17,933 bases of DNA from Bacillota bacterium (GTDB taxonomy: Bacteria > Bacillota_E > JAJZYS01 > JAILZS01), in contig JAKASY010000003.1 in NCBI GenBank assembly GCA_021817625.1, positions 1-17,933 of the forward strand. Direction: 5' to 3'. The first letter of the stretch is position 1; the number at the start of each line of letters is the position of its first letter. The notes beneath the pieces are model-generated. The model was given only the letters and a program-made list of their open reading frames with translations. It was not told the origin of the DNA and did not search any database. A program made the translations under genes and the position numbers. Below are positions 7,759-15,191 of this stretch, in pieces.

Positions 7759-9666
7759 TCAGTGCCCGCCGGCCAGGCTGCGGCCGGCCTCCCCGGCACT
7801 GCCGCCGAGCGGCGCGACGGAGACCATGGCGCCGCTGTCGGGGGTCCACATGGAGCGATGGAGGACGAGCACGAAGGCGGCGCCGGCAATGGCCGCGGCG
7901 ATCACGCTGCGGTAGAGGAACGCGTAGGCGAGCGCCAGGATGGTCAGCGTCATGACGAAGGGCATGATGGTGGGCGCGGGCATGTGCACCGTGTCGCCCT
8001 CCTGGCCGGGTGCGCTCAGCATGCGCCCGTCGCCCGCCTGCTTTTCCACCCACAGCGCGTCGCGCCCGCGCACGAGCGGTATGCGGGCGAAGTTGTACGA
8101 GGGCGCGGGCGACGGGATGGACCACTCCAGGGTGCGCGCGTCCCAGGGGTCGGCCTCGGCTAGCTCGCCGGCTAGTAGGGCATGGACCGCGTTCGCCACC
8201 ACGAGGAGTACGCCGGCGCCGAACACGAAGGCGCCCACGGTCGAGATCTGGTTCCAGGTCGTGAACCCAAGGCCCGGCGCGTACGTGTACACGCGGCGGG
8301 GCATGCCGGTGAGCCCGAGGAAGTGCATGGGGAAGAACGTCAGGTTGAAGCCCACGAGGGAAAGCCAGAAGCTCCACCGGCCCAGGCGCTCGCTCATCAG
8401 CCGGCCGGTGATCTTGGGAAACCAGTAGTACAGGCCGGCGAACAGGCCGAACACGACGCCGCCGATGAGCGTGTAGTGGAAGTGGGCGACCACGAAGTAG
8501 CTGTTGTTGAACTGCAGGTCCGACGGCGCCATGGCGAGCATCACGCCGGTGACGCCGCCGATCGTGAAGCAGAGGATGAACCCGAGCACCCACAGCATGG
8601 CCGTCGTCATGCGGATGTGGCCGCCCCACATGGTGGCCAGCCAGTTGAAGACCTTCACGCCGGTCGGCACGGCCACGAGCATGGACGTGAGCGCGAAGAT
8701 GGAGTTCACCCAGGGCCCGTAGCCGAGCGTGAACATGTGGTGGATCCAGACCATGAACGACAGGAAGCCGATGCCGAGCGTGGCCATGACCATCGTCGCG
8801 TAGCCGAAGATCGGCTTGCGCGAGAATACCGCGACGACCTCCGACACGGCGCCGAAGGCCGGCAGGATGACGATGTACACCTCGGGGTGGCCGAACACCC
8901 AGAAGAGGTTCGACCACAAAAGCGGCGAGCCGCCGGTAGCCGCGTTGAAGAACTGCGTGCCGAGGAGGCGGTCGAAGGCCAGGAGGAAGAGGTTCGCCGT
9001 GAGCGCGGGGAAGGCGAGGAGGATGAGCACCGACGTCACGAGCGTCGTCCAGACGAACATGGGCATGCGCATGAGGCTCATGCCGGGGGCGCGCATGTTG
9101 AGGATGGTCACGAGGAAGTTGATCGACGTGAGGAGCGAGCTGATGCCCGTGATCTGCAGCCCGATGGCGTAGAAGTCGATGCCGTGGCCCGGGCTGTAGA
9201 GGGCCGAGCCGATGGGCAGGTAGCTGAACCAGCCGGCGTTCGGCGCGCCGCCAAGGAACCAGCTGCTGTTCAAGAACAGGGCGCCCGCGATGAACAGCCA
9301 CACGCTCAGGGCGTTCAGGCGTGGAAAGGCCACGTCGCGCGCGCCGATCATGAGCGGGATGAGCGCGTTCCAGAAGCCGGTGATGAGCGGCATGGCCATG
9401 AGGAAGATCATCGTCGTGCCGTGCATCGTGAAGAGCTGGTCGTACAGGGCGGCGGACAAGAGGCGGCTGTTGGGCTCGAAGAGCTGCAGGCGGATGAGGA
9501 GCGCCTCGACGCCGCCGACCGCAAAGAACAGGATCGCCGACGCTATGTATAGCTGGGCGATCCGCTTGTGGTCGACGACCGTGAGCCAGCCCCAGAGGCG
9601 TTCGGTCACCGTCGGCTTGCGGGCGGTCGCTGGCGCAATGTCGGGCATGGGCATGGAGGCCTGCAC
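7759..9666 (-). CDS. ctaD: Haem-copper (aa3-type) oxidase subunit I, copy 1
   Basis: Catalytic subunit of a proton-pumping oxygen reductase, 635 residues, with twelve core helices plus two extra C-terminal helices as in Bacillus CtaD/QoxB. Catalytic residues are all visible: H82 (FTMHGTT, low-spin haem), H260 and Y264 in GHPEVY (CuB and the cross-linked tyrosine), H309/H310 (CuB), H395 and H397 in AHFHY (haem ligands). D-channel residues D111 and N118 lie in ARDVAFPRLN, with E262 in HPEVY, and the K-channel lysine is K338 in PTGVKVFNW. The HPEVY form places it in the A1 group. The start is GTG at 9666 because CACCCCC (9672-9678) reads GGGGGTG on this strand, 5 bases upstream. In-frame ATGs at 9654 and 9648 are alternatives. 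No subunit II or III gene adjoins it. A similar paralogue lies 397 bases upstream. Confidence 0.95.
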   Translation of the reverse strand: MQASMPMPDIAPATARKPTVTERLWGWLTVVDHKRIAQLYIASAILFFAVGGVEALLIRLQLFEPNSRLLSAALYDQLFTMHGTTMIFLMAMPLITGFWNALIPLMIGARDVAFPRLNALSVWLFIAGALFLNSSWFLGGAPNAGWFSYLPIGSALYSPGHGIDFYAIGLQITGISSLLTSINFLVTILNMRAPGMSLMRMPMFVWTTLVTSVLILLAFPALTANLFLLAFDRLLGTQFFNAATGGSPLLWSNLFWVFGHPEVYIVILPAFGAVSEVVAVFSRKPIFGYATMVMATLGIGFLSFMVWIHHMFTLGYGPWVNSIFALTSMLVAVPTGVKVFNWLATMWGGHIRMTTAMLWVLGFILCFTIGGVTGVMLAMAPSDLQFNNSYFVVAHFHYTLIGGVVFGLFAGLYYWFPKITGRLMSERLGRWSFWLSLVGFNLTFFPMHFLGLTGMPRRVYTYAPGLGFTTWNQISTVGAFVFGAGVLLVVANAVHALLAGELAEADPWDARTLEWSIPSPAPSYNFARIPLVRGRDALWVEKQAGDGRMLSAPGQEGDTVHMPAPTIMPFVMTLTILALAYAFLYRSVIAAAIAGAAFVLVLHRSMWTPDSGAMVSVAPLGGSAGEAGRSLAGGH

Positions 9667-9671
9667 GAAAG

Positions 9672-9678
9672 CACCCCC
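9672..9678 (-). promoter_or_regulatory. Ribosome binding site of oxidase copy 1
   Basis: On the minus strand this reads GGGGGTG, a 6 of 7 match to GGAGGTG, complementary to the 16S rRNA tail. It sits 5 bases before GTG 9666 and is too far from the later ATG codons, so it decides the start. Confidence 0.6.
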
Positions 9679-9716
9679 GGCGTTGTGGTGGCGAGGAGCA
9701 GGAGCGTACGCGACCG

Positions 9717-9745
9717 ATGCTAGGGCGACTCGGCCCAGCCCCCAA
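9717..9745 (-). promoter_or_regulatory. Candidate sigma-70-type promoter of oxidase copy 1
   Basis: On the minus strand, TTGGGG (9745-9740) and TAGCAT (9722-9717) are separated by exactly 17 bases. They match the -35 consensus at three of six and the -10 at four of six positions. Initiation about 7 bases on would leave a leader of roughly 40 bases carrying the ribosome binding site. If real, copy 1 is transcribed independently of copy 2. Confidence 0.42.
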
Positions 9746-10001
9746 GGGTCGTCCGGCCACCGCGGCGGGGGCCGAAAGTCCTGGCCAAGCGGCACTGGCA
9801 CGCGGCCTTGATTTGTGCTACGCGGCTGTCCCCGCCAAGGCACGCCGCTGCGCTGCCGACGCGTAACGGCTAGGCACCGCAGCCGCCGCGCACGACCGGC
9901 AGACCCGAGGCGGCACGCGGCTCCGGCCCTGCCAGCGGCGGTGCGCGGCTATGGCTACCGGCGGGCGCGACAGCACCGGATGATGCGTCCGCACAGCTTG
10001 T

Positions 10002-10025
10002 GGCGCGGGCCGGCCCAGCGGCGCC
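10002..10025 (-). terminator. Possible hairpin downstream of oxidase copy 2
   Basis: About 40 bases past the stop of copy 2, GGCGC (10002-10006) pairs with GCGCC (10021-10025), and an inner GGG/CCC (10007-10009 with 10014-10016) closes over CCGG, leaving a 4-base bulge. It also contains the 10-base palindrome GGGCCGGCCC. There is no T-run after it, so intrinsic termination is uncertain. Confidence 0.28.
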
Positions 10026-10063
10026 GCAGCTCGCGCCGCGCAAGCCGCCGCAGCCACGGGCGG

Positions 10064-11944
10064 CTAGCCGCGGCCGGTCGTGTCGCCCGAGCGCGCGTAC
10101 GGCACGATCTCATGCCGCTCCGGCGTGAACATGTAGCGGTGCAGCACCACCACGGCCACGAGGGCGGCGGCGGCCATCCCCCACGTCACGCGGTAGACCG
10201 CGGCGTAGGCGAACACGGCCATCGCCAGGGCGAGCAACGCGGGTGTCGCGTCGGGGGCGGGCATGAGCACGCCGTCCCGCCCCTTGTGGGGGTCGGGCGC
10301 GGGAAGCGGGCGGCCGTTGCCCGAGAGCTTCTCCGTCCAGAGCGCGTCACGCCCGCGCACGAGCGGCAGGGTGTCGAAGTTGTACGACGGCGGCGGCGTG
10401 GAGGTGGCCCACTCGAGCGTATGGGCGTCCCACGGGTCGTCGCCGGCCAACGGGCCACGGCGGGCGCTCCAGACCGTGTTCACGAGCCACAGGACGACGC
10501 CCGCGCCGAGCACGAGCGAGCCGATCGTCGAGATCTCGTTGAACAGCGTGAGGCCGAGGCCGGCCGGGTAGGTGAAGATGCGCCGCGGCATGCCCATGAG
10601 GCCGAGGAAGTGCAGGGGAAAGAACGTGGCGTTGAAGCCTACGAACTGCAGCCAGAAGGCGATTCGCCCGACGGTCTCGTTCATGAGCCGCCCCGTGAGG
10701 AGCGGAAACCAGTAGTACCAGCCCGCGAACACCCCGAACACCACGCCGCCGATGATCGTGTAGTGGAAGTGGGCGACGACGAAGTACGTGTCGTTGAACT
10801 GCAGGTCGGCCGGGGCCATGGCCAGCATGACGCCGGTGACGCCGCCGATCACGAAGGTCACGATCAGGGCCACGACGTAGTGCATGGCGGTATTGAAGTG
10901 GATCCTGCCGCCCCACATCGTGGCCAGCCAGTTGAACACCTTCACGCCGGTGGGCACGGCGATGAGCATCGAGGTGAGGGCAAACATCGCGTTCACCCAG
11001 GGTCCGTAGCCGAGCGTGAACATGTGGTGCACCCAGACCATGAAGGACAGGAAGCCGATGGCGATCACGGCCCCCACCATGCTGGCGTAGCCGAACAGGC
11101 GCTTGCGCGTGAAGGTCGAGACGATCTCGGAGACGATGCCGAACTCGGGCAGAATGAGGATGTACACCTCCGGGTGGCCGAACACCCAGAAGAGGTTCGC
11201 CCACAGGAGCGGCGCGCCGCCGCCGCTCGGGTTGAAGAACTGTGTGCCGATCAGGCGGTCGAACGTGAGCAGGAAGAGGTTCACGGTGAGGGCGGGGAAG
11301 GCAAGGACGATGAGGACCGACATCACGAGCGTCGTCCACACGAACATGGGCATGCGCATGAAGCTCATGCCTCGGGTTCGCATGGTGAGGATCGTAGCAA
11401 TGAAGTTGATGCCGGTCATGAGCGTGCCCGCCCCGCCCAGCTGGAGCCCGAGGGCGTACCAGTCGAGGCCCTGCCCGGGGTTGTAGAGCTTGCTCGAGAT
11501 GGGCGTGTAGGCGAACCAGCCGGTGTCGGGGCTGCCGCCTAGGAGCCAGCCCGAGTTGAGGACGATGCCACCGGCTATGACAAGCCACAGGCTGAGGGCG
11601 TTCAGGCGCGGAAAGGCGACGTCGCGGGCGCCGATCATGAGCGGCATGGCGAGGTTCATCAGGCCGATCAGGATGGGCGTGGCGGCGAAGAAGATCATGG
11701 TCGTGCCGTGCATGGTGAAGAGCTGGTTGAACAGGACGGGGCTCACCAGGTGCTCGCCGGGGTGGAACAGCTGCAGGCGGATGACGAGCGCCTCCGCCCC
11801 GCCGAGGGCGAAGAACACGATCCCGACGGCGATGTAGATCGCGCCGATGCGCTTGTGGTCGACGACGCCGAGCCACTGCATGATGGAGGCGCCGGCCCGG
11901 GGCGGGAGCGATGGCCGCGGCTGGGGCTCGGGAACAGCGCTCAA
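10064..11944 (-). CDS. ctaD: Haem-copper (aa3-type) oxidase subunit I, copy 2
   Basis: A second complete catalytic subunit of an A1-type oxygen reductase, 626 residues, clearly paralogous to copy 1. Visible residues are H79 (FTMHGTT), D108 and N115 in ARDVAFPRLN, H257, E259 and Y261 in GHPEVY, H306/H307, K335 in PTGVKVFNW, and H392/H394 in AHFHY. The DPWDAHTLEW to LVRGRDALW segment and two terminal helices match the Bacillus CtaD tail. The start is a TTG at 11944: ACCTCCTC (11950-11957) gives GAGGAGGT on this strand, 5 bases upstream. The next in-frame ATG lies at residue 22, just before the conserved WLGVVDHKR block, and has no comparable site. The frame stays open far upstream to 13843, but that part is antisense to another gene and carries no homology. 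No subunit II or III is adjacent. Confidence 0.94.
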   Translation of the reverse strand: MSAVPEPQPRPSLPPRAGASIMQWLGVVDHKRIGAIYIAVGIVFFALGGAEALVIRLQLFHPGEHLVSPVLFNQLFTMHGTTMIFFAATPILIGLMNLAMPLMIGARDVAFPRLNALSLWLVIAGGIVLNSGWLLGGSPDTGWFAYTPISSKLYNPGQGLDWYALGLQLGGAGTLMTGINFIATILTMRTRGMSFMRMPMFVWTTLVMSVLIVLAFPALTVNLFLLTFDRLIGTQFFNPSGGGAPLLWANLFWVFGHPEVYILILPEFGIVSEIVSTFTRKRLFGYASMVGAVIAIGFLSFMVWVHHMFTLGYGPWVNAMFALTSMLIAVPTGVKVFNWLATMWGGRIHFNTAMHYVVALIVTFVIGGVTGVMLAMAPADLQFNDTYFVVAHFHYTIIGGVVFGVFAGWYYWFPLLTGRLMNETVGRIAFWLQFVGFNATFFPLHFLGLMGMPRRIFTYPAGLGLTLFNEISTIGSLVLGAGVVLWLVNTVWSARRGPLAGDDPWDAHTLEWATSTPPPSYNFDTLPLVRGRDALWTEKLSGNGRPLPAPDPHKGRDGVLMPAPDATPALLALAMAVFAYAAVYRVTWGMAAAALVAVVVLHRYMFTPERHEIVPYARSGDTTGRG

Positions 11945-11949
11945 GCTGG

Positions 11950-11957
11950 ACCTCCTC
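11950..11957 (-). promoter_or_regulatory. Strong ribosome binding site before a TTG start
   Basis: On the minus strand this is GAGGAGGT, an almost perfect anti-16S match, followed by CCAGC and then TTG (11944-11942). It is the best Shine-Dalgarno in the window and identifies the unusual TTG start of oxidase copy 2. Confidence 0.7.
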
Positions 11958-11972
11958 GCGGGTGTCGAGGCT

Positions 11973-12036
11973 GAAGCCGGCTCACCCTGAGGCTTCCCAG
12001 CCCCTGGCGATCCATGCGGCGCGCCCAGCGCATGGA
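11973..12036 (-). promoter_or_regulatory. Two hairpins in the leader of oxidase copy 2
   Basis: Hairpin one has perfect 8-base arms, TCCATGCG (12011-12018) and CGCATGGA (12029-12036), around a 10-base loop. Hairpin two has 6-base arms, GAAGCC (11973-11978) and GGCTTC (11991-11996), around 12 bases. Both lie between the divergent genes and upstream of the ribosome binding site of oxidase copy 2. They could be RNA structures in its leader, or hairpin one could be a protein-binding operator. I see no good promoter hexamers for copy 2; the minus-strand TATGGT near 12104-12099 lacks a -35. Confidence 0.4.
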
Positions 12037-12117
12037 GCCCGCCACCGGCCGGCGCGGCGCCCTGCCGATGGGCCGCGGCTACCGGCGGCCGGGCCGAACC
12101 ATACTGAGGGTGATCCC

Positions 12118-12393
12118 GTGCCCCGGCCGGGCGGTTGCGGCCGGCGTCCACGCAGGCGCAGAGGGTGTGATCGGATGGGCGGGCGGCGATGCTCGGGCCA
12201 AAGGACGGCGACGGCCACGCGCTGGGCCGAGGCCCATCCCGTGCTCGACGCCGCCGCGCACGAGCGCCCCGATGCGCTGGGCCGGCTGGGCGAAGGAGGC
12301 CGTGCGCGCCCGCTGGCGGCACCGCTGCCGCTTCTGCCGAGGGGCGAGGCGTCGACCGCTTGCGCGGCCAGGCGGCCCGGGCAGCCGGGGTGA
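12118..12393 (+). CDS. Possible small gene translationally coupled to the glutamate-synthase-like gene
   Basis: A 91-codon frame starting at GTG 12118 lies in the 445-base gap before the glutamate-synthase-like gene. Two observations support it. GAGGGTGATC (12106-12115), a near match to the anti-16S sequence, precedes the GTG. Its stop overlaps the next gene's start as GTGA (12390-12393), the same junction used by three other gene pairs here. A second start, ATG 12175 with GAGGGTG 7 bases upstream, would give 72 residues. Against it, the first 25 residues are rich in Arg, Gly and Cys, no domain is recognised, and the codon-position GC bias is weaker than in the certain genes. It may be a leader peptide gene or simply open noise. 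Confidence 0.3.
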   Translation: MPRPGGCGRRPRRRRGCDRMGGRRCSGQRTATATRWAEAHPVLDAAAHERPDALGRLGEGGRARPLAAPLPLLPRGEASTACAARRPGQPG

Positions 12394-13928
12394 CGGTTCG
12401 CCTTGGCGACCTCCTGGCCGCCGTCCTCCTGGCAGGCGTCCTCTTGGCCGCCGTCGCCTTCGTGGCAGCGAAGTACTCCACGCGCCGTCTGATGCGCTGG
12501 GCCGAGCGCCAGCTGGGCAACGCCACGGGGCGCGGTCCGAGCGAGATCGTGTACGCCCTGGCCGCGTTCCCGGTGCGCGACGTGCTGCTCACGGCCCAGC
12601 GCGCGGCGCACGGCATGGCGGCGACCGTGGACATGGAGTCCCCGCTGGCCCGCCAGTGGCTGCGCGAGGTGCGCTTCGACCCCGCCACGCTGTCGCCGAC
12701 CGCCCGACGGGCGCTGCCCGCCGCCCGCCTCGGGGTACGGCTGGGGCCGCGCGCGCAACGGCCGCTTGCGCTCGACTTCCCCGTGATCCTGTCCGGCATG
12801 GGCTGGGGGGTCGCGGTCTCGGACGACGTACGCCAGGTGCTCGCCGAGGCGGGCGCCCTGACCGGTGTGGCCGTGAACAGCGGCGAGGGACCCGCCCTGC
12901 CGATCGAGCTGGAGACGGCGCCGCGCTGGATCTGGCAATGGGGGCGCAGCTCCTGGCAGGCGGTAGCGACCGCCGTTCCCGCGGGCATGATCGAGCTGCA
13001 GGTGGGCCAGGCGTCGGAGGGCGGGACGGCCGTGCACAAGAGCCGGCGCCACCTGCCGCGGGTGATGCGACGGGTCGGCCTGGCGCGCGGTTCGTTGCGG
13101 ATCCGGGCTGGCCTGCCCATGGCCCTTGCCGACTGGGTGCGAAACGCCAGGGCGTGTGCAGGCGGCGCGCCGGTTGCCGTGAAGCTGCCGGCCAGCCAGC
13201 ACGTGGAGGCCGATCTCGCCATCCTGGCGGCGGTCGGCGTCGACGTCGTGGTGCTCGACGGCGCCGGCGCCGGCACGGCGGGCAGCCCAGCCGCCCTCGC
13301 GGACAACCAGTCGATCCCCACACCGGTGGCCACGGCGCGCGCGCGCCGCTGGCTTGTGCGCCACGGCCTTGGCAACGCGATGAGCCTCGTCGTCTCCGGC
13401 CACGTCCACGACGCCGCCGACATCGCCAAGCTCCTGGCCCTCGGCGCTGACGCCATCGCGGTCGGCACAGTGGCGCTGGTCGCCATGAGCCACGGCCAGG
13501 CCGCCTCGCCGCTGCCGGAGCATGGCCCGACGAACCTGGTGCTGGCCGCGGGGTCGCACGACGGCCGGCGCTTCGACCGCGACCTCGCGGCCGAGCGTCT
13601 CACCAACTGGCTTTGCGCCACGCGTATGGAGCTGGCCATCATCTGCCAGAGCCTGGGTCTTCGAAGCGTGCGCGACCTGCGACCGCACCACCTCGTGGCC
13701 GACACGCGGCTGTGCGCCCGCGCGCTCGGGATCGCCTGGTACGGCGAGGCGTCCGGACGGAAGGGTGGCGACCTCGCTGGGCTCGCGGCCGAGGTGACCG
13801 CCGCCTCACGCCGTACGGCGCGTCTGTGGGACCGGCTCCTCAAACGCGCCGACGAGGCGCGCCCGGCCGCCCGGCCGCGACGCCGACGGGTGGCCGGCGT
13901 GCTGGTGGGGACCCTGCGGCATGGCTAG
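12390..13928 (+). CDS. Membrane-anchored FMN-binding glutamate-synthase-domain protein
   Basis: A 512-residue protein with one hydrophobic N-terminal helix (about 5-27) followed by a TIM-barrel domain of the glutamate synthase central/FMN family. Recognisable positions are SGMGWG (135-140), NSGEG (163-167), QVGQASEGG (204-212), VKLPAS (264-269), LDGAGAGTAGSP (289-300, in place of the HDGGTGASP type) and GADAIAVGT (352-360). It has no glutaminase domain. The cysteine-rich segment that binds the 3Fe-4S cluster in true glutamate synthase is missing after GADAIAVGT, where no cysteine occurs until residue 409. It may be an FMN oxidoreductase of unknown substrate rather than a glutamate producer. 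The GTG start at 12390 overlaps a small upstream frame and has no clear Shine-Dalgarno; the start is moderately sure. The end overlaps the next gene by 8 bases. Confidence 0.82.
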   Translation: MTVRLGDLLAAVLLAGVLLAAVAFVAAKYSTRRLMRWAERQLGNATGRGPSEIVYALAAFPVRDVLLTAQRAAHGMAATVDMESPLARQWLREVRFDPATLSPTARRALPAARLGVRLGPRAQRPLALDFPVILSGMGWGVAVSDDVRQVLAEAGALTGVAVNSGEGPALPIELETAPRWIWQWGRSSWQAVATAVPAGMIELQVGQASEGGTAVHKSRRHLPRVMRRVGLARGSLRIRAGLPMALADWVRNARACAGGAPVAVKLPASQHVEADLAILAAVGVDVVVLDGAGAGTAGSPAALADNQSIPTPVATARARRWLVRHGLGNAMSLVVSGHVHDAADIAKLLALGADAIAVGTVALVAMSHGQAASPLPEHGPTNLVLAAGSHDGRRFDRDLAAERLTNWLCATRMELAIICQSLGLRSVRDLRPHHLVADTRLCARALGIAWYGEASGRKGGDLAGLAAEVTAASRRTARLWDRLLKRADEARPAARPRRRRVAGVLVGTLRHG

Positions 13929-15126
13929 GCCCTCCACGCCCCACCGCGTCGTCGTGCTGGGCGGCCAATTCGGCGGCCTCACCGTTGCGCACTGGCTCGG
14001 CCGGCTGGCGCCGCGCCGCAGGGTGGAGGCGGTTTTGGTGTCGCCCAAGCCCTACGCCGTGTACAAGCCCGACCTGGTGATGAGCGCCCATGCCGATCCG
14101 GCCTTCGTGAAAGACACCCGCGCCGACCTCGTGGCGGCGTGCCGGCGCCTCGGCCTACGCCTTGTCATCGACTACGCGCTCGGCATCGACCCGAGTCGGG
14201 GCCGGGTGCATCTGGCCCACAACGGGCCGCTCGACTACGACACCCTGTTCTGGGCCACCGGCATGGACTACGAGTGGTCCATGGTGCCGGGCATGGGGCC
14301 CGATGCCGGCTTCACCTGCGAGGACTACGCGGCGCGCCATCTGGCCGCACGGCTGCGCGACTTCGATGGCGGCGATGTCGCCCTGATCGCCGGTGCGCTC
14401 TACCAGGACCCTGCCGTTCGCCCCGCCCTGTCGTGCTCATGCGAGTGCGCGCTGTTCGAGTGGCTGTTTCTCGCCCGCAGCCATCTTCGGCGCACGGGCG
14501 CGCTCGCCCGCACGCGCTTTGTCCTGGCGACGGGCGCCGCGACGACCGCCGAGACGTTCGGGCCGCGGGCGCAGGCGCGCGTGCGCGAATTGCTTCAGGA
14601 GGCGCACGTTGAGGTGCTGGAGCGCACGGGGGTGCTCAAGCGCAGCGCGGACGGCCTCCTGCTCGAAGGCCCCGGCGGGCGCCAGCGCCTCAAGCCCGCC
14701 CTGTCGGTCTGGATGCCGCCCGCTGCCGGCTCCGCCCTCGCACGGCAGAGCGGGCTCGACGACGGCTGGGGCTGGGTCGCGACGAACGAGTTCATGCAGC
14801 ACACGGCCTGGCCGAACATCTACGCCGTCGGCGACCTGAACCGCGCGACCCTTCCCAAGCACGGCCACTTCGCCATGGTGCAGGCGCGGGTCGCCGTGCG
14901 CCACTGGGCCGCGCAGGTGCTCCGCGCCCGGCCGGGCCCAGGCTTCCGGCCCGCCAGCCTCGGCATCATGAACATGGGGGAAGGCCGTGCCCTCCTGGAC
15001 TTCACGGACACGCTGTACGGCGGGAGCCGGGAGCTTGTCCTCGAGGGCCGCCTGGCCTACGCCCTGAAGCAGGCGTTCGGCCTTGCCTACCGCTGGGGCC
15101 GGGGCGGCATGCCGGTCATGCCCTGA
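13921..15126 (+). CDS. SQR/NDH-2-like FAD-dependent oxidoreductase
   Basis: A 401-residue flavoprotein of the sulfide:quinone oxidoreductase / type II NADH dehydrogenase family, which passes electrons to membrane quinone. FAD-binding motifs are VVVLGGQFGGL (10-20; the usual central Gly is Gln16), YDTLFWATG (106-114) and IYAVGDLN (300-307), followed by K313-HGHFAMVQARVA. The segment SCSCECALFEW (171-181) aligns by pattern with the S-C-F-G-P-A-Y-E region of SQR, so C172 may correspond to the catalytic Cys160 of the Acidithiobacillus enzyme; C133 is also present. There is no cysteine after residue 176, so the C-terminal catalytic cysteine of SQR is absent, and the second dinucleotide-binding motif of NDH-2 is not evident either. 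The ATG at 13921 overlaps the stop of the glutamate-synthase-like gene by 8 bases, implying one transcript. Substrate unknown. Confidence 0.85.
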   Translation: MARPSTPHRVVVLGGQFGGLTVAHWLGRLAPRRRVEAVLVSPKPYAVYKPDLVMSAHADPAFVKDTRADLVAACRRLGLRLVIDYALGIDPSRGRVHLAHNGPLDYDTLFWATGMDYEWSMVPGMGPDAGFTCEDYAARHLAARLRDFDGGDVALIAGALYQDPAVRPALSCSCECALFEWLFLARSHLRRTGALARTRFVLATGAATTAETFGPRAQARVRELLQEAHVEVLERTGVLKRSADGLLLEGPGGRQRLKPALSVWMPPAAGSALARQSGLDDGWGWVATNEFMQHTAWPNIYAVGDLNRATLPKHGHFAMVQARVAVRHWAAQVLRARPGPGFRPASLGIMNMGEGRALLDFTDTLYGGSRELVLEGRLAYALKQAFGLAYRWGRGGMPVMP

Positions 15127-15133
15127 TCGCGGA

Positions 15134-15170
15134 GCCGCCGCAGGCTGGCGCGCAGCGTCGATTCGGCGGC
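15134..15170. terminator. Possible bidirectional hairpin between convergent genes
   Basis: In the 65-base gap between the flavoprotein and the germination operon, GCCGCCG (15134-15140) pairs with CGGCGGC (15164-15170) across a 23-base loop. Position between two convergent stops fits a shared transcription end. There is no T-run on either strand and the loop is long, so confidence is low. Confidence 0.28.
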
Positions 15171-15191
15171 GGCAAGTGGGGCCGCGCAGGA

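Larger units (their letters stand above)
9667..10063. other. Intergenic region between the two oxidase subunit I genes
   Basis: This 397-base gap contains the candidate promoter of copy 1 (9717-9745), its ribosome binding site, and a terminator-like hairpin after copy 2 (10002-10025). Open frames cross it on both strands, but their products are rich in Arg and Ala with no recognisable domain, and I do not call any gene. No subunit II, III or IV sequence is hidden here. Confidence 0.6.

Noticed and set aside
8182..9552. Long plus-strand frame rich in His, Glu and Asp, opposite oxidase copy 1 (a similar one runs 9815-11542)
   Set aside because: The composition is what results from reading a conserved membrane protein backwards; the minus-strand genes carry the full catalytic motifs.
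11945..13843. Open frame on the minus strand continuing more than 600 codons upstream of oxidase copy 2
   Set aside because: It is antisense to the glutamate-synthase-like gene, is rich in Arg, Ser and Pro with no domain, and the oxidase has a strong Shine-Dalgarno and TTG start at 11944. High GC makes stop codons rare.
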